Both the position numbers and the translations under genes were made by a program. Of a stretch of 64,000 bases of DNA, positions 62,929 through 64,000 are shown piece after piece (the stretch's first letter is position 1; each line of letters starts with the position of its first letter). This stretch comes from Pseudotabrizicola sp. (GTDB lineage: Bacteria > Pseudomonadota > Alphaproteobacteria > Rhodobacterales > Rhodobacteraceae). The notes under the pieces are model-generated. The model saw only the letters and a list, made by a program, of their open reading frames with translations, had not been told where the DNA came from and searched no databases. The stretch lies in NCBI RefSeq assembly GCF_030684215.1, contig NZ_JAUXOV010000076.1:1-64000 (forward strand), written 5' to 3'.

Positions 62929-63250
62929 GCCAACCTCCGGTTCGGGGATCGGGCCTTTGGCAAGACAGGGAGGGCCCCGCCCTTGGGCGAGGGGATGTGC
63001 AGGCTCCCTGAACGTACCGAATCCCGGCCTTTTTGTTTCTTTATGGGCCAAGCCTGCCGTTGATTGCGGCGCGCGTCTTGTCTGCGGGCGCACAAGCGTT
63101 TGTCACAGAGCGCGCAACGGTCTGCAGATCGGGCACCGCACGGTAAAGGCGGTGGATTTCTGCTATGCAGGGCGCTTGCGGGAATTGACTTATGACGTGG
63201 AAGCGCACCCAATGGCGCAGGAACCCTTTGCCCCACAGCGGAGGACGCAC
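62929..63250. promoter_or_regulatory. divergent control region between hyuB and the AraC gene
   Basis: This 322-base gap must hold the promoter of the long minus-strand operon and that of the AraC gene. It includes a short GC-rich inverted segment (GGGCCCCGCCCTTGGGCGAGG near 62972). I see no convincing -35/-10 pair on either strand and no riboswitch. Confidence 0.4.
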
Positions 63251-64000
63251 GTGAACATTCGGTCGCACAGCACAGACAGTCTTCCCGCATCGGCGCGTGC
63301 CGACCATTGGAATGCGGTGATTGCGCGTGCCTATTTCCCACTGGACCTGACCTTTCGCAACGCGGCCAGTTTTCAGGGCACGCTGGACATGAAGGATGCG
63401 GGCGATGTGTCCTTGTCGCGCCTGCGGACCGAAGCCGTGCAATATGAACGCCACCGCCACCACATCGCCGCCGCGTCCGAAGAACAGTATCTGATAACCA
63501 TCCCGCGCCAGTCCCCGGTCGAGTTTCGGCAGTTGGGGCGCGAGGTGCGCTGTGATCCCGGCGGGTTCATTCTGGAGCGCGGGGACGAGCCGTATAGGTT
63601 TTCCTATGGCGCGGCCAATGACCTGTGCGTGCTGAAAATCGACAAGCCCCTGCTTGCGGAACGGCTGCGCAATCCTGATCTGTTTTGCGCCCATGTCATC
63701 AACGGCCGCGAGGGCATCGGCAGCCTGTTCACCACCATGGCCCAGCAGGTGCAGCGCACCGGGGCCGAGGACCCGGCCAGCGGGCGGGTTCTGGGGCGGC
63801 ATCTGATCGAGCTTCTGGCGCTGGCGCTGGACCGCGGCGCGGATATTGAACAGGGCGCCGGGTCTTCGGTGCGCGCGGCCCATCGACGCCGCGCAGAGGA
63901 GGTGATCCGTCGCAATCTGGCCCAAGGCACACTGTCGCCCGAAACCGTGGCCGAGGGCTGTGGCATTTCCAAACGCTATTTGCACGAGTTGTTTTCCGAT
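63251..64000 (+). CDS. AraC-family transcriptional regulator (cut by the window end)
   Basis: The first 250 residues of an AraC regulator; the frame is still open at 64000. Residues ~15-190 look like the AraC-binding-like ligand domain (FQGTLDMKDAGDVSLSRLR). The first helix-turn-helix of the DNA-binding domain starts at ~225 (ETVAEGCGISKRYLHELFSD). The GTG at 63251 has GGAGG six bases before it; an ATG at 63212 in the same frame has only a weak site. It is divergent from the hyu operon, so it probably regulates it. Confidence 0.85.
   Translation, partial: MNIRSHSTDSLPASARADHWNAVIARAYFPLDLTFRNAASFQGTLDMKDAGDVSLSRLRTEAVQYERHRHHIAAASEEQYLITIPRQSPVEFRQLGREVRCDPGGFILERGDEPYRFSYGAANDLCVLKIDKPLLAERLRNPDLFCAHVINGREGIGSLFTTMAQQVQRTGAEDPASGRVLGRHLIELLALALDRGADIEQGAGSSVRAAHRRRAEEVIRRNLAQGTLSPETVAEGCGISKRYLHELFSD

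Noticed and set aside
61630-63063. Plus-strand frame of about 477 codons
   Set aside because: Antisense to hyuB, which has a strong ribosome site and full family motifs.
1-64000. CRISPR array, rRNA genes or insertion sequences
   Set aside because: No regularly spaced identical repeats, no rRNA-like sequence and no transposase motif were seen in the window.

Overview
The window looks like a chromosomal segment of a Rhodobacteraceae (Roseobacter/Rhodobacter-like) alphaproteobacterium. It has high GC and strong GC3 bias, so long spurious antisense ORFs are common. It also has the order NDUFA12 - mlaD - DUF2155 - aat - accC - accB, a clpP-clpX pair, preT-preA, and several GcvT-type FAD oxidoreductases beside a non-pyrrolysine MttB homologue. 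All assignments come from reading the sequence; no database search was run.

Layout. (1) 1-5150 is an accessory stretch, visibly more AT-rich in its left half. It holds a palindrome-dense repeat array, one large orphan protein with a possible HEPN-type Rx4H motif, and a short phage-like cassette of small, mostly ATGA-coupled genes ending at a hairpin terminator. It abuts the 3' end of a tRNA-Asn gene (5153-5227), the usual site of island integration. (2) 5287-13139: MBL hydrolase, EnvZ-like sensor kinase, a ynjBCD ABC transporter with its ynjF neighbour, and a photolyase-like protein whose two domains appear to be in reversed order. (3) 13303-19262: core genes clpP, clpX, NDUFA12, mlaD, a DUF2155 gene, aat, accC, accB. 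(4) 19512-31707: preT/preA behind a RutR-like operator; a LysR regulator divergent from two dimethylglycine/sarcosine dehydrogenase-like proteins, an MttB homologue and a 3-hydroxyisobutyrate dehydrogenase-like protein; and a PHP phosphoesterase. Copies of a short intergenic repeat sit between these genes. (5) 31778-41797: housekeeping and small-molecule genes (tyrS, anmK, alkD-like, glmS, glmU, gph, a DegT aminotransferase, GNAT, a cupin-SnoaL fusion).

(6) 41794-64000 is the most striking part: about 22 kb encoded almost entirely on the minus strand. It combines two hydantoinase/oxoprolinase subunits, PxpA, PxpB, PxpC, a private biotin carboxylase with its own small biotin carrier, an amidase, a PuuE/NodB-type deacetylase, a COG0523 GTPase with a small CxxC protein, two short-chain dehydrogenases and a spermidine/putrescine-type ABC importer with two ATPases. 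Two regulators are present: a GntR-type protein with two winged helices and an AraC protein at the right edge. The GntR gene overlaps a gene for a solute-binding-protein homologue without a signal peptide. My reading is a locus for import, ring opening and nitrogen recovery from a cyclic amide, imide or lactam, with cytosolic ligand sensing. The substrate is unknown.
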